Positions 17,698-26,771 of a stretch of DNA of 64,000 nucleotides are shown here, one piece after another. The position numbers were made by a program, and so were the translations under genes. Location of the stretch: NCBI GenBank assembly GCA_934426285.1, contig CAKRYE010000001.1, forward strand, positions 1 through 64,000, written 5' to 3'. The stretch is from an uncultured Blautia sp. (GTDB lineage Bacteria > Bacillota > Clostridia > Lachnospirales > Lachnospiraceae). The notes beneath the pieces are model-generated. The model ran no database searches, was not told the DNA's origin, and saw only the letters and a program-made list of their open reading frames with translations. The first letter of the stretch is position 1. Every line of letters begins with the position of its first letter.

Positions 17698-19482
17698 TTA
17701 CAGTGCCATCAGATGGTCATACACACTCTTCGGCGCATATGGCTGCTGATTATGGATCGGCTCACTCAGACAGGTCTTTGGATAAGCGAAGGTTCCGTGC
17801 TCCAGCATAACTTCCAGAAGCTTTGGTCCCGGTCCCTCCATAAACTGCGGGGCCTCCTCTTTTACATCCTCACAATGCATACGGCAGGAAGGGATTCCAT
17901 ATGCTGCTGCCACCTTTGAAAAATCGCAGGAGGCAAATCCACATCCATCTGTAGTTCCTGCAAAAAGACAGTCAAAATAATCTCTCTGGAGATGGCGTAT
18001 CATACCAAGTGCCTCATTGTTCATCACCATGATTTTCACTGGCAGATTTTCACGTTTTACCCACTCCAGCTCCTGGATATTCATCTGAAAAGCTCCGTCC
18101 CCACAGATGCAGGCAGTTGGTTTCCCGGTGGCATAATAAGCTCCGATGGCTGCTGGAAGAGCATAACCCATAGCTCCATGTCCGCCGGAAAAAAGCAATT
18201 TCTGGCCTTCGCGGTTTTTGAAGGACTGATAACTCCACACCATATGCTGGCCTACATCCACTGCGATGGCACCTGTATCCTTAAGCATATCACTGAGCTC
18301 CCCAATCATACGGTTCGGATATCTCTCAGGAAGGGCATCATCCACTGCCTGAAGATTCTCCCTGATCTCACTGCATACCACCATCCAGTCGCTGATACCC
18401 TCCTGCTCTCTGCAGGGCACTTTATCCAATGCCTGGATCAGAGTACCTGTTTCCGCCAGGATCTTGACCTCATTTTCTCCATTTTCGTGAATATTCCTCT
18501 GAAGATTGTAGGGATCAAGGTCTACACGGATGATCTTCGCACCTTTTGCGAACTCATTCACCTTGGTACCGATCTGTCTGGTACACAGGGAAATGCCGAA
18601 ACACAGAAGCAGATCACTTTTGGCATTGGCGATCATGTTTGCATATCTGTGGCCATAGGCCCCTCCGATACAGCCAAAATTCTGGGGATCATCATAAGCC
18701 AGAACCGACTTGGCAAGTACACTGGTAATAATCGGGATCTGACGGCTTCTTGCAAAACGGATCAGCTTCTGCTGACTGACAGCACTGTCTACTCCATGTC
18801 CCAGCATGATCACCGGCCGTCTGGCCTGTTCCAGTGCATCACAGATTACACGGACTGCCTCATCTGTATCATGCAAAGTGTGTGCAGAAGCAGTTTCCAC
18901 AGTCTCATCCTTCTCAGCACCGCAGACATCCTCCTCAAACTCCATATCATAAACAGGATTTTCCACTTCTCCACGCTGGATATTCATAGGAAGATCAATA
19001 AGCACAGGGCCTCTCCGTCCCGTAGTCGCAATATGATAAGCCTTGTTCAGCTCTGTCACAATATCCTCCGCATTGCGGATCTGTACTGCATATTTTGTAA
19101 TAGGCTTTGCCATAGCTACAATATCTGTCTCCTGAAATCCCTGCTGACGCAGGCCCTTGATCCCGGAATATTCATAGGTATTCAACTGTCCTGTAAGGAA
19201 AATCACAGGAAGAGAATCATAATAAGCATCCGCCACACCACTGAGGAGATTCACAGCACCCGGGCCGCTGGTAGCGTAAGCACAGGCACATTCCTCCTTT
19301 GCCTGGGCATAACCGCAGGCTGCAAAAGCAGCTCCCTGCTCATTGTAGCTGGAATGGTTCTCTGTATCCGGATTTCTCTCTATAGAATCCACCAGATGGG
19401 CGATCATCGTTCCCTGATAGCCGAAAAAATGACGGATTCCTTTTTTCTGTAAAAATGCAACAACATAATCTGAAAGCTTCAT
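17698..19482 (-). CDS. Thiamine-diphosphate enzyme of the acetolactate synthase (IlvB-like) family
   Basis: 594 residues from the ATG at 19482, where GGAGG is correctly placed; an upstream in-frame TTG is less likely. The three domains are a PYR domain with the catalytic-glutamate motif YNEQGAAFAACGYA, a central domain (PVIMLGHGVDSA) and a C-terminal PP domain with the TPP motif ICGDGAFQMNIQEL...MNNEALG. The family decarboxylates 2-keto acids and joins the two-carbon unit to an acceptor. A metabolic acetolactate synthase is unlikely, since no ilvN, ilvC or ilvD is near and the gene sits in a polysaccharide cluster between LicD and SDR genes. A role in making a special sugar or polyol, as YerE does for yersiniose, is inference. 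Confidence 0.85.
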   Translation of the reverse strand: MKLSDYVVAFLQKKGIRHFFGYQGTMIAHLVDSIERNPDTENHSSYNEQGAAFAACGYAQAKEECACAYATSGPGAVNLLSGVADAYYDSLPVIFLTGQLNTYEYSGIKGLRQQGFQETDIVAMAKPITKYAVQIRNAEDIVTELNKAYHIATTGRRGPVLIDLPMNIQRGEVENPVYDMEFEEDVCGAEKDETVETASAHTLHDTDEAVRVICDALEQARRPVIMLGHGVDSAVSQQKLIRFARSRQIPIITSVLAKSVLAYDDPQNFGCIGGAYGHRYANMIANAKSDLLLCFGISLCTRQIGTKVNEFAKGAKIIRVDLDPYNLQRNIHENGENEVKILAETGTLIQALDKVPCREQEGISDWMVVCSEIRENLQAVDDALPERYPNRMIGELSDMLKDTGAIAVDVGQHMVWSYQSFKNREGQKLLFSGGHGAMGYALPAAIGAYYATGKPTACICGDGAFQMNIQELEWVKRENLPVKIMVMNNEALGMIRHLQRDYFDCLFAGTTDGCGFASCDFSKVAAAYGIPSCRMHCEDVKEEAPQFMEGPGPKLLEVMLEHGTFAYPKTCLSEPIHNQQPYAPKSVYDHLMAL

Positions 19483-19515
19483 AGTTTCCTCCGTTATCTG
19501 CTTCAATCTTCTGCT

Positions 19516-20676
19516 TTATATGATCATTCCGATCTCTTCTCTCTGAACATTCCTGCCGGTTTTCTCCAGTACATCCGTATAAATATCCAGTATCTCTATA
19601 TCCTCTGCACAGATTTCACCCTTCTCCAGGCTTTTCTGCATCATCTGATAATATGGACGGAATACCTTCTCCAGAGTCATATAATCCTCATTCTTGTACA
19701 GATTTCTGATGTAATCCTTTCGCTTCACATAAGAAAGTCCCAGGTTCATCCTTTCTCCGCAAAATTCCACATAATCCCAGCACTGATTAAAATATGCTTT
19801 CATGCCTTTGCTTTTACCCAGTCTGGAGAGATTTTTCTGCCGTTCCCTGCAGTATTTCTCAAAATCTGTACTGTCCTTCCAGAACTGCATATAGCTGACT
19901 CTGGCGCTGACCACCAGACGGGCAGGAACCATATAACGGGGTTCTGTCATATTTCGCCAGCCTTTTCCATAGCTTATATTCAGATAGGTCTCCACATCCC
20001 CGGGAGCAGGAAAGGATTCCCCCTCCAGCACAACCTGACGGGTGTTTTCAAAAACAGCAACGGGATAACTGTGACTTTTCCTGCCATTCATCAGGGTATA
20101 TACCTCTGTGGGATTCTCCTGCTGTTTCTTGCATAAACTATTGTAGATTCCTGCTGCCACCTGATTTCTGCCCTCAATTGCACACAGAAATTTCATCCAG
20201 GCCTTGCTCCAGGTAAATTCCCTATCCCTGACTGCATTGCCCGGTGCATGGATCTGGCGCCACTCTGCTTCTTTTTTTATCAGACGGTTCTCCCTGTGCT
20301 CAGATACTGCCGGGATCCGCAGGGGCAGAATATTGATCCCCAGTCCCGGATAAGCATAATCTCTGGTTCTGTCCAGATCAATACATACTGTATCGGTGTT
20401 CTCATATCTCAGATAAAAGCCCGGAAAATATTTGTGGGTTTTCATAGATTCCAGAGCCCTGTGTTCTGCCGGATTCTCCTCCACTGCCTGACAGAACCGC
20501 TCCATATCCGGAACCCGCATAAGCACAGCTCCTGACTGAGGATTCTGAGGAAAATTACCTCCCTGCACAGCGCACCAGGTAAGGCGGGGAGAAAGATAGT
20601 ATTTTATATTATGCTTCCGGCAGATCTCATCTACCTCTTTCAACAGCGAAAAAATCACTTTTTGCTTTTTGTTCAA
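19516..20676 (-). CDS. LicD-like protein lacking the catalytic aspartates
   Basis: 386 residues, starting with a TTG (20676) preceded by AAAGG. The N-terminus (LLKEVDEICRKHNIKYYL) aligns closely with the neighbouring LicD protein (LLQEVDEICREHDLRYVL). Where LicD proteins carry PWDDDID this one has FPQNPQSGAVLMRVPD. The later ID...D region is also changed (GLGINILPL). The metal-binding aspartates of the nucleotidyltransferase fold therefore appear to be gone. It may be a regulatory or structural partner of the active LicD, or have changed function. It lies between the LicD-TPR gene and the TPP enzyme with short gaps. The rest of the protein has no motif I recognise. Confidence 0.7.
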   Translation of the reverse strand: MNKKQKVIFSLLKEVDEICRKHNIKYYLSPRLTWCAVQGGNFPQNPQSGAVLMRVPDMERFCQAVEENPAEHRALESMKTHKYFPGFYLRYENTDTVCIDLDRTRDYAYPGLGINILPLRIPAVSEHRENRLIKKEAEWRQIHAPGNAVRDREFTWSKAWMKFLCAIEGRNQVAAGIYNSLCKKQQENPTEVYTLMNGRKSHSYPVAVFENTRQVVLEGESFPAPGDVETYLNISYGKGWRNMTEPRYMVPARLVVSARVSYMQFWKDSTDFEKYCRERQKNLSRLGKSKGMKAYFNQCWDYVEFCGERMNLGLSYVKRKDYIRNLYKNEDYMTLEKVFRPYYQMMQKSLEKGEICAEDIEILDIYTDVLEKTGRNVQREEIGMII

Positions 20677-20729
20677 CTTTATACAGCCTTTCTTTTATGG
20701 ATTCATAATGTCTTCAGCAGCTCTGTTAT

Positions 20730-23000
20730 CTACACCAGACGGACTGCCAGTGCCTGTATCTCCTCCAGGCTTCCGTATTTACCCAGCCAGCTGTTCATTG
20801 CAGGCAGCATGTCTGCATTCTTTCCAAAATTACGGATCTGGCGGCTTCCATTGTCCAGATCACTGATAATGATCCTGTACAGCTCTGTTTTCAGATAAGG
20901 CGGAACTGTATATTCCAATGCTTTCCTGTAATTTTCAAAAGCTTCTCTGGTCTGTCCCTGTTTGCTGCGGATATCTCCCACCAGCTTGTACACATAAGGC
21001 TTTTCCTCCTTATGGATCTGACGGCTTCGCACCTTCTCAGCCAGCCACTCCAGCTCACTTTCCTCGCTGATGCATGCCAGATCTGCCCTGAGTGCGGCAA
21101 GCTCTCCCGGATATCCCAGACGTTTCCAGGCTTTCGCCAATGCTTTCCTGTACCCTGGATTCTGCTCTTTTTTATCACCGGTACCCATGGGCACTTCTGT
21201 TTTTTCCAGGATTTCCCTGATCAGCTTCTCAATCTGGCTCTGGGTACGGACACAGGAAATCTTTGCCAGATACCAGCCGGCACGGATATCTTCATCCTCC
21301 GGCATGATCTTCTGCCACATTTCCATAGTCTGCAGGGCTTCTGTCCGATGTCTACTGCCGATCATTTCCTCACAGTTCCTGAGTATCTGCCCTTTATAAG
21401 GCCGGAACAATTTGTCCATTTCCAGCCACACAAATCCGTTGGCAGTATTCTCCTTTACTCTGGCATAGAGCTGTAGAGCCTTCTGCCCGTTTCCCTTCAT
21501 CCACAGGATGTCTGCCAGATACTTCATAAAATATCCGTCCTCCGGAAAAAGCCGCAGGGCTTTCTCCAGAAACTGCTCTGCCTCCTGCAGGTTCTCCCCT
21601 GTCTTTTCCATCAGAAGCCTGCATTTAAGCTTCATCAGACTGGGATGACCGGAATATTTTTCCAGAAGCTCCTCACAAAGCTTCCTGCACTCATCCCTAT
21701 GCCCTGCTTCATAATGCTCCAGACTTTTGCGGAACAGGAGGATATCTGTTTTCAGACTCTCCATCTCTCCTGTGAGATGGTCTGCCTTTTCCCTGATTTC
21801 CAGCATACGGAAGGCTTTGGAGATCCGTTCTGTATAAAAGAGGGTTTTTACTGCTGCCATGAACACCTCATCCGGAATATCCACCAGCACCGGATGATAA
21901 TATGCATAAATATGGTCAAAATCCTCCCTGCCAATAAAATCAGGGCTAAGCTGTGCCTTATAATATGCAACAAAAAGATTTCCCAGTTTCCGATAGGCAC
22001 CCTTTTCCATCAATTCCTGCAGATTCAGTCCGGATTCCCGGATTGCTTCCCGAAGGTCTGCTGCCACACAACCTGCCTTGTACTCCAGACCTTTGTGGCT
22101 GACCCTGTGATTCTCTCTGGCGATCCGCATATTGTACAGCTTCTGTCTGATGGCATTTCTGTTCAGTCTGCCCCTGTTCACACCGGACATGTAATCCTCC
22201 CGGAACTCCTTATAGGTAGCCCCTTCCACGCACACAGTCCGGTGTCCCTCACGTTCCTGATATGCCGGCATATAAGACCACTCATCTCCATAATACTGAG
22301 TCAGATATTCACTGCAGTGGTTAGGGATCATTACCTTCAGTCCCTGGAAAGTTCCCTCTTTTGCCGGGAAAAAGGTCTCCTTGTCAAAGAGAGAGGGACA
22401 ACCTGCCCAACCCATGGCATAACGGTCGCAATCCTCCTCTTTGTAGGAAAACATAAGCTTCTCCAGCTTGCTCAGGGTTCTGTCTTTGCCCAGAAACAGA
22501 TAGGAATACAGATATTTCCGGTACAGTGAGACAGGAATTTCCCATCTGTCACTATAGCTTGCCGAAATATTCAAAAGATCTGAATAGATCATAAAATATG
22601 TCCGGTATTTCTCATATTCGCTGTCATCGGAGGGGATAGGATCCAGCGTAAATACATCGATCACCTCTCCCGCCACATCTTTGCCTGCGATCTGGCTTCT
22701 GTGGATTGCACAGGTATCTGCCGATGCGTATCTGGAATAGGAATTGGTATAATGTCTGTCTGCCTGAGAGCACTGGATGGCCCTTTCCGGCGGCAGATCT
22801 TTTTTACAGATCTCTACAAATTTCTCCCAGTCCGGTCTGGGCATATACAGATCTATGGCATCGTCCCAGGGCACAAATCCCTCATGGCGCAGGGCTCCGA
22901 TCAGGGAGCCTCCTGCCAGAACATACCGCAGATCATGTTCTCTGCAGATTTCATCAACCTCCTGAAGAAGCTTCAGGAGATATTTTTGTTTTTCTGTCAT
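20730..23000 (-). CDS. LicD-family phosphotransferase fused to a TPR-like helical domain
   Basis: 756 residues. The first ~280 form a LicD domain with the core motif GGSLIGALRHEGFVPWDDAID (split here: GGSLIGALRHEG, then PWDDAID; about 31-50). LicD enzymes transfer a CDP-activated phospho-alcohol such as phosphocholine onto a glycan. From about 400 onward the protein is a series of helical hairpins (for example AEQFLEKALRLFPEDGYFMKYLADILW and AFENYRKALEYTVP, each split here) that look like TPR repeats. These could bind the glycan carrier or other enzymes. It starts 3 nt after the cytidylyltransferase fusion, so activation and transfer genes are tightly coupled. Confidence 0.8.
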   Translation of the reverse strand: MTEKQKYLLKLLQEVDEICREHDLRYVLAGGSLIGALRHEGFVPWDDAIDLYMPRPDWEKFVEICKKDLPPERAIQCSQADRHYTNSYSRYASADTCAIHRSQIAGKDVAGEVIDVFTLDPIPSDDSEYEKYRTYFMIYSDLLNISASYSDRWEIPVSLYRKYLYSYLFLGKDRTLSKLEKLMFSYKEEDCDRYAMGWAGCPSLFDKETFFPAKEGTFQGLKVMIPNHCSEYLTQYYGDEWSYMPAYQEREGHRTVCVEGATYKEFREDYMSGVNRGRLNRNAIRQKLYNMRIARENHRVSHKGLEYKAGCVAADLREAIRESGLNLQELMEKGAYRKLGNLFVAYYKAQLSPDFIGREDFDHIYAYYHPVLVDIPDEVFMAAVKTLFYTERISKAFRMLEIREKADHLTGEMESLKTDILLFRKSLEHYEAGHRDECRKLCEELLEKYSGHPSLMKLKCRLLMEKTGENLQEAEQFLEKALRLFPEDGYFMKYLADILWMKGNGQKALQLYARVKENTANGFVWLEMDKLFRPYKGQILRNCEEMIGSRHRTEALQTMEMWQKIMPEDEDIRAGWYLAKISCVRTQSQIEKLIREILEKTEVPMGTGDKKEQNPGYRKALAKAWKRLGYPGELAALRADLACISEESELEWLAEKVRSRQIHKEEKPYVYKLVGDIRSKQGQTREAFENYRKALEYTVPPYLKTELYRIIISDLDNGSRQIRNFGKNADMLPAMNSWLGKYGSLEEIQALAVRLV

Positions 23001-23003
23001 GAA

Positions 23004-24305
23004 TTATCCTTTCTGATTGATCGTCTCCAGTATTTCAATCAATTTCACTGACTCATCATAAAAAAGTCTGGTGCATTCTGTTCTCTTGTCTCTGATCATG
23101 ATCATCAGCTCCTGAAGGAGATAGCGGAAACCATTTCCCTCGAAGTTAAAGCTATACCGTTTCAGGAATTCCTTTCCTGCAATATTTGCTTCAAAATATC
23201 CTGTATTCCACCAGTCATTAGGCACAGTAACTCTTCCGTTACTTCCAATGATCACCAGTTCATCCTCCACATCCACAGTGGTTCCAATCTCAATGGTGGC
23301 CAGAGCTGTTTTATATTTCATAGTGATCATATCGTAGACAAAATCTCCATTCCTGTCAGTCACTGCATTGGTATTGACCTCCAGACAATCCTTTCCCAAC
23401 AGCTTGATCACTGCACAGATCGCATGGATTACTGTCTCATTAAAAGGCTTTCCTCCCTCAAAATCATCCTGGGAAATGGCACATTTCACACTGACCAGAT
23501 CACCCACCAGGTTACTGTGCACCAGCCATACCAGCTGATTGAATGCCCTGAGATATACTAAGGTCAGCCGTTCGATCAGCACCACATTGTTATCTTTTGC
23601 CATCTGGAAAAGGGTGCGCAGCTTATCCGGTGAAAGTACAGCCGGACTGTCACTGATCACATATTTTCCTTTCTCAATGGCTTTCCGGATATATTCTTCC
23701 CTGTCTGCCTGCCTGCATTTGATATACACAATATCCACATCTGACAGGAACTCCTCATAATCATTCCACCAGGAGTCCAGTTCATATTTATCACAAAAAT
23801 CCCTGGCAACCTCCTCTGTCTCTGAGAATACTCTCTCTACATGGACACCACTGACATATTTGGACTCCTGTACAAAACCATTGTCCTGAATATCATCGGT
23901 GACAATTCCCATGTTAAAGATGATCCCTTCACTTCTCAGCTTGGTACTGGAAATATTCTTGGTACGCTCCAGGTATACTACATCGCAGTAATTTTTCAGA
24001 TAATCGAATTTCCCCCTCCAGTCAGAGCCAACTACCAGAACATCAATATCGTATTTGATGATGTCACTGACCTTCTGCCCCTGATATTCTTCAATAATGA
24101 TCTCATCTGCCAGACCGGTCCTGCGTACATTTTCGATTCTCTTGATCAGGCTGTCCCTTACATTCAGCTTTCCTCGCTCAATATCAAAGCTCTCGCTGGT
24201 AACGCCCACGATCAGGTAATCCCCCAAAGCCTTCGCCCTTTTGATAATATTGTAATGGCCCTTGTGAAACAGATCAAAGGTACCATATGTGATTACTTTT
24301 TTCAT
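23004..24305 (-). CDS. Fusion of a glycerol-phosphate-type cytidylyltransferase and a Gfo/Idh/MocA dehydrogenase
   Basis: 433 residues. Residues 1-130 match TagD-type nucleotidyltransferases: GTFDLFHKGHYNIIKRA holds the HxGH motif, VVGSDWRGKFDYL follows, and RTKNISSTKLR is the C-terminal signature. This half should couple CTP to an alcohol phosphate, giving a CDP-linked donor. The remaining ~300 residues resemble the Gfo/Idh/MocA oxidoreductases (ISDSPAVLSPDKLRTLF, then a long alpha/beta C-terminal part). The clear glycine-rich loop of that family is weak at the joint, so cofactor binding is less certain. Making the CDP donor and oxidising or reducing its precursor in one chain suggests channelling. 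Confidence 0.8.
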   Translation of the reverse strand: MKKVITYGTFDLFHKGHYNIIKRAKALGDYLIVGVTSESFDIERGKLNVRDSLIKRIENVRRTGLADEIIIEEYQGQKVSDIIKYDIDVLVVGSDWRGKFDYLKNYCDVVYLERTKNISSTKLRSEGIIFNMGIVTDDIQDNGFVQESKYVSGVHVERVFSETEEVARDFCDKYELDSWWNDYEEFLSDVDIVYIKCRQADREEYIRKAIEKGKYVISDSPAVLSPDKLRTLFQMAKDNNVVLIERLTLVYLRAFNQLVWLVHSNLVGDLVSVKCAISQDDFEGGKPFNETVIHAICAVIKLLGKDCLEVNTNAVTDRNGDFVYDMITMKYKTALATIEIGTTVDVEDELVIIGSNGRVTVPNDWWNTGYFEANIAGKEFLKRYSFNFEGNGFRYLLQELMIMIRDKRTECTRLFYDESVKLIEILETINQKG

Positions 24306-24394
24306 GATATAACCCCGTACTCTCCCTGTTATGCCTCTTCCGGCACTGTCCCTCCGGAGGCAAATATACTACTTTAAATCTAATATCTTTTCTG

Positions 24395-24423
24395 ATTATA
24401 GCATAGATGAAGCAATATGTCAT
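24395..24423 (-). promoter_or_regulatory. Internal promoter upstream of the cytidylyltransferase fusion
   Basis: ATGACA (24418-24423), 17 nt, and a perfect TATAAT (24395-24400) on the minus strand, inside the 211-bp gap after the acyltransferase gene. The five downstream genes (fusion to SDR) could thus be expressed apart from the glycan-assembly genes. Confidence 0.6.
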
Positions 24424-24516
24424 TCGTATGTTACAGGCACAATTTATTTTTATGAAAAATATAAAAGCCCCAAAAGCGGACAATCCCTACCGCCTTCAGA
24501 GCTTATTTTCTGCATT

Positions 24517-25911
24517 TTATAAATGTTTATCCATATCGTTTCCTGTACTTTCCAGGAGATCAGTACTTTTAATTTTTCTTGTGGTAGCTTCCAGCTCCTC
24601 GATCAGTTCCTCCAGAGTCATTTCTCTTTCAGCTTCTTCAAGCTCCTCAGCCGGCATGTCATCCATGTTATCCTCTTCAATATCCAGCTCATAGCCAGCC
24701 ACCTGGCTGAAGCCCTCCTGCCTGTCTGCATCTGTGCTTCCGCTCTCCTCATCTAGGTCAATGGTCTGTGTGTGGGACTTCTGCTGCTCATTACCGGTCT
24801 CCAGAGTTGCAGCTAATTCCTCAATAGCTCTCTTCCTGCGCAGCATTTCATATTTGTCATCATCACTGTCATATTCCTCTTCCAGACCTTCATCCTTAAC
24901 TGTTTTATCCTTCTTGAACAGGATAAAGGCAATCAGGTTCAGAATGCCTGTATAGGCCAGATCCACCGGGAGACTTCCCAGAACCAGCAGGAATACCAGA
25001 GAAACCCCAAGCAGAGCCCATACATTGCTCAGTGCAGGAATCTGCAAAATAAACAGTCCGTTCATCAGGATCATGATGGGATAATGGAAGAAATAAATTC
25101 CCATTGTATGACGCCCGATATAGGTCAGGATCAGCTTCCTGTCCGGCATGATAGCCAGCATTGTATAAATAATGATGAAAGACACCAGATACATCAGCAG
25201 ACGGATCACAATACCTTCCGGATCCTCCAGTCCACAGAGCTTATAGCTGTGATTGGCACGGAAAATAGCAACCCCCATTTCATTTGTGATCATATAATTG
25301 GGTATTGCCCACAAAAGAACTCCCGAAATAGGGATCAGCAGCCATTTTTGTCTGAAGCGGCGCACTGCTGTGATATATTCACTTTTCCACAGATATCCGG
25401 CTACAAAGAACGGGAAAAATACCACAATCCTGGATGCGGATAAAAAGGTGGAAAACTCCGGCCTGGTACCTGCCCAGAGAGCAAAAATAATACTCAGCGG
25501 TACGATAAAACGAATCTGTCCAAATCCCTCCACTGTCAGTCTGTATACAAAAAGTGCAAGTACATACCACATAACTGTACCGGTAGGTCTGAGGATCTCA
25601 TAATCTACAGACCTTCCCAGCCAGATCTGTGAATACCAGGTCAGACTGTAGCCCAGAATATAGGGAATCAGCAGATTCTTGACATTTTTCATAACATTCT
25701 GCGGCTTCTTGGACAGATAGCCAGATATAAAAATAAATGCAGGCATGTGGAAAATTGTAATTGCGTACCAGATATACCTTACCACAATGTCTACCTTTAC
25801 AAGATTAAATGCAATAATGTGATTGAATACTACCAGAAAAATAAGTAATACCTTTACATTATCTATCAGGTAGGAATACGGCACAGCCGCCCTGTCTGCT
25901 TTCAGTTTCAT
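24517..25911 (-). CDS. Membrane acyltransferase (acyltransferase_3 / OafA-like) with acidic C-terminal tail
   Basis: 464 residues. The first ~335 contain about ten membrane helices typical of acyltransferase_3 proteins. The conserved histidine occurs in LIFLVVFNHIIAF and the second helix in FHMPAFIFISGYLSKK. Such enzymes O-acetylate or otherwise acylate surface polysaccharides. The last ~125 residues form a very acidic, helical cytoplasmic tail (AEELEEAEREMTLEELIEELE split here) that is not part of the family core. Its role is unknown. It lies between the glycosyltransferase and the cytidylyltransferase fusion, consistent with decoration of the same polymer. Confidence 0.85.
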   Translation of the reverse strand: MKLKADRAAVPYSYLIDNVKVLLIFLVVFNHIIAFNLVKVDIVVRYIWYAITIFHMPAFIFISGYLSKKPQNVMKNVKNLLIPYILGYSLTWYSQIWLGRSVDYEILRPTGTVMWYVLALFVYRLTVEGFGQIRFIVPLSIIFALWAGTRPEFSTFLSASRIVVFFPFFVAGYLWKSEYITAVRRFRQKWLLIPISGVLLWAIPNYMITNEMGVAIFRANHSYKLCGLEDPEGIVIRLLMYLVSFIIIYTMLAIMPDRKLILTYIGRHTMGIYFFHYPIMILMNGLFILQIPALSNVWALLGVSLVFLLVLGSLPVDLAYTGILNLIAFILFKKDKTVKDEGLEEEYDSDDDKYEMLRRKRAIEELAATLETGNEQQKSHTQTIDLDEESGSTDADRQEGFSQVAGYELDIEEDNMDDMPAEELEEAEREMTLEELIEELEATTRKIKSTDLLESTGNDMDKHL

Positions 25912-26027
25912 AATTTTATAAACTTTCCTTCTTTTTTCTGACTTTTTATTCTGTGCACATCATAACATAATTTTATAAATTTTGGAATAGAAATTTAAGG
26001 AAAGTGTTATATATGATGTGGCCCCGG

Positions 26028-26771
26028 TTAAAAATATTTCCGGATTCCGTGAACTGCATAGGAAACAAAAAACAGACAGCTTTTTACATGTCCATAACCG
26101 GCATAGCGGTACACCCTGTATGTCATAGCTGCTGATTTCAGCTTGTTTCTGGATTTTCCTCCTTCACTGAGACGGTATTTCAGATAGGGCCGGTTGATTC
26201 CTCCTGCACAGCCATATTTCCGCAGGACCTTCAGCCAGGTAATATAGTCCTCATGGCTGTCATCATGCTCCATAGGAAATTCCAGGGCAGCTTCCCTTCG
26301 GATCACCACAGAAGAACAGTTGATACTGTTGTGCTTCAGCAGATCTCTGTACAGGATTTTTTCTTTTACAGGTATATACCGGCCGGTGTCTGTACCGTCC
26401 GCCTTCATCAGTTCCCTGCCTGTGGAACATAATACATACCCTGTTTTCTCCAGAAGCTCTAGCTGAGCTGTCAGCTTTCCCTCTTCCCACCAGTCATCTG
26501 CGTCCAGAAAAGCAATGTATTCCCCTCTGGCTTCCTGCACTCCACGATTTCTGGATCTGGCTGCTCCCATGTTTTCTTTATTCTTTAGATACCGAAAGTC
26601 CTCTCTGCCTTCATAGGCAGACAGGACTTTCTCTGTATGATCTGTGGAACCGTCATCTATGACCAGAAGCTCTATAGCAACCTCCTGGGCAAAGACTGAT
26701 TCCACAGCCTGCTTAATATATTTTTCTCCGTTATAAACCGGCATGATCACAGATACCTGTGGTTTATTCAT
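26028..26771 (-). CDS. Family 2 glycosyltransferase
   Basis: 247 residues with the GT-A fold start SVIMPVYNGEKYI (7-19), the nucleotide-binding VIDDGSTDHT and the metal-binding FLDADDWWEEGKL. It transfers a sugar from a nucleotide donor to a lipid-linked acceptor at the inner membrane face. The start codon overlaps the end of the sugar-phosphate transferase gene by 8 nt, so the two are translationally coupled. This enzyme probably adds the second sugar after the priming step. It is the only conventional glycosyltransferase in the cluster. Confidence 0.92.
   Translation of the reverse strand: MNKPQVSVIMPVYNGEKYIKQAVESVFAQEVAIELLVIDDGSTDHTEKVLSAYEGREDFRYLKNKENMGAARSRNRGVQEARGEYIAFLDADDWWEEGKLTAQLELLEKTGYVLCSTGRELMKADGTDTGRYIPVKEKILYRDLLKHNSINCSSVVIRREAALEFPMEHDDSHEDYITWLKVLRKYGCAGGINRPYLKYRLSEGGKSRNKLKSAAMTYRVYRYAGYGHVKSCLFFVSYAVHGIRKYF

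Noticed and set aside
17992-19452. 486-codon plus-strand open frame
   Set aside because: It lies entirely opposite the TPP enzyme, whose motifs are intact. The frame has no family-like sequence.
17698-19482. Biosynthetic acetolactate synthase (ilvB)
   Set aside because: No regulatory subunit or ilv/leu neighbours, and the gene is embedded in a glycan cluster. The family name alone is too weak to assign ilvB.
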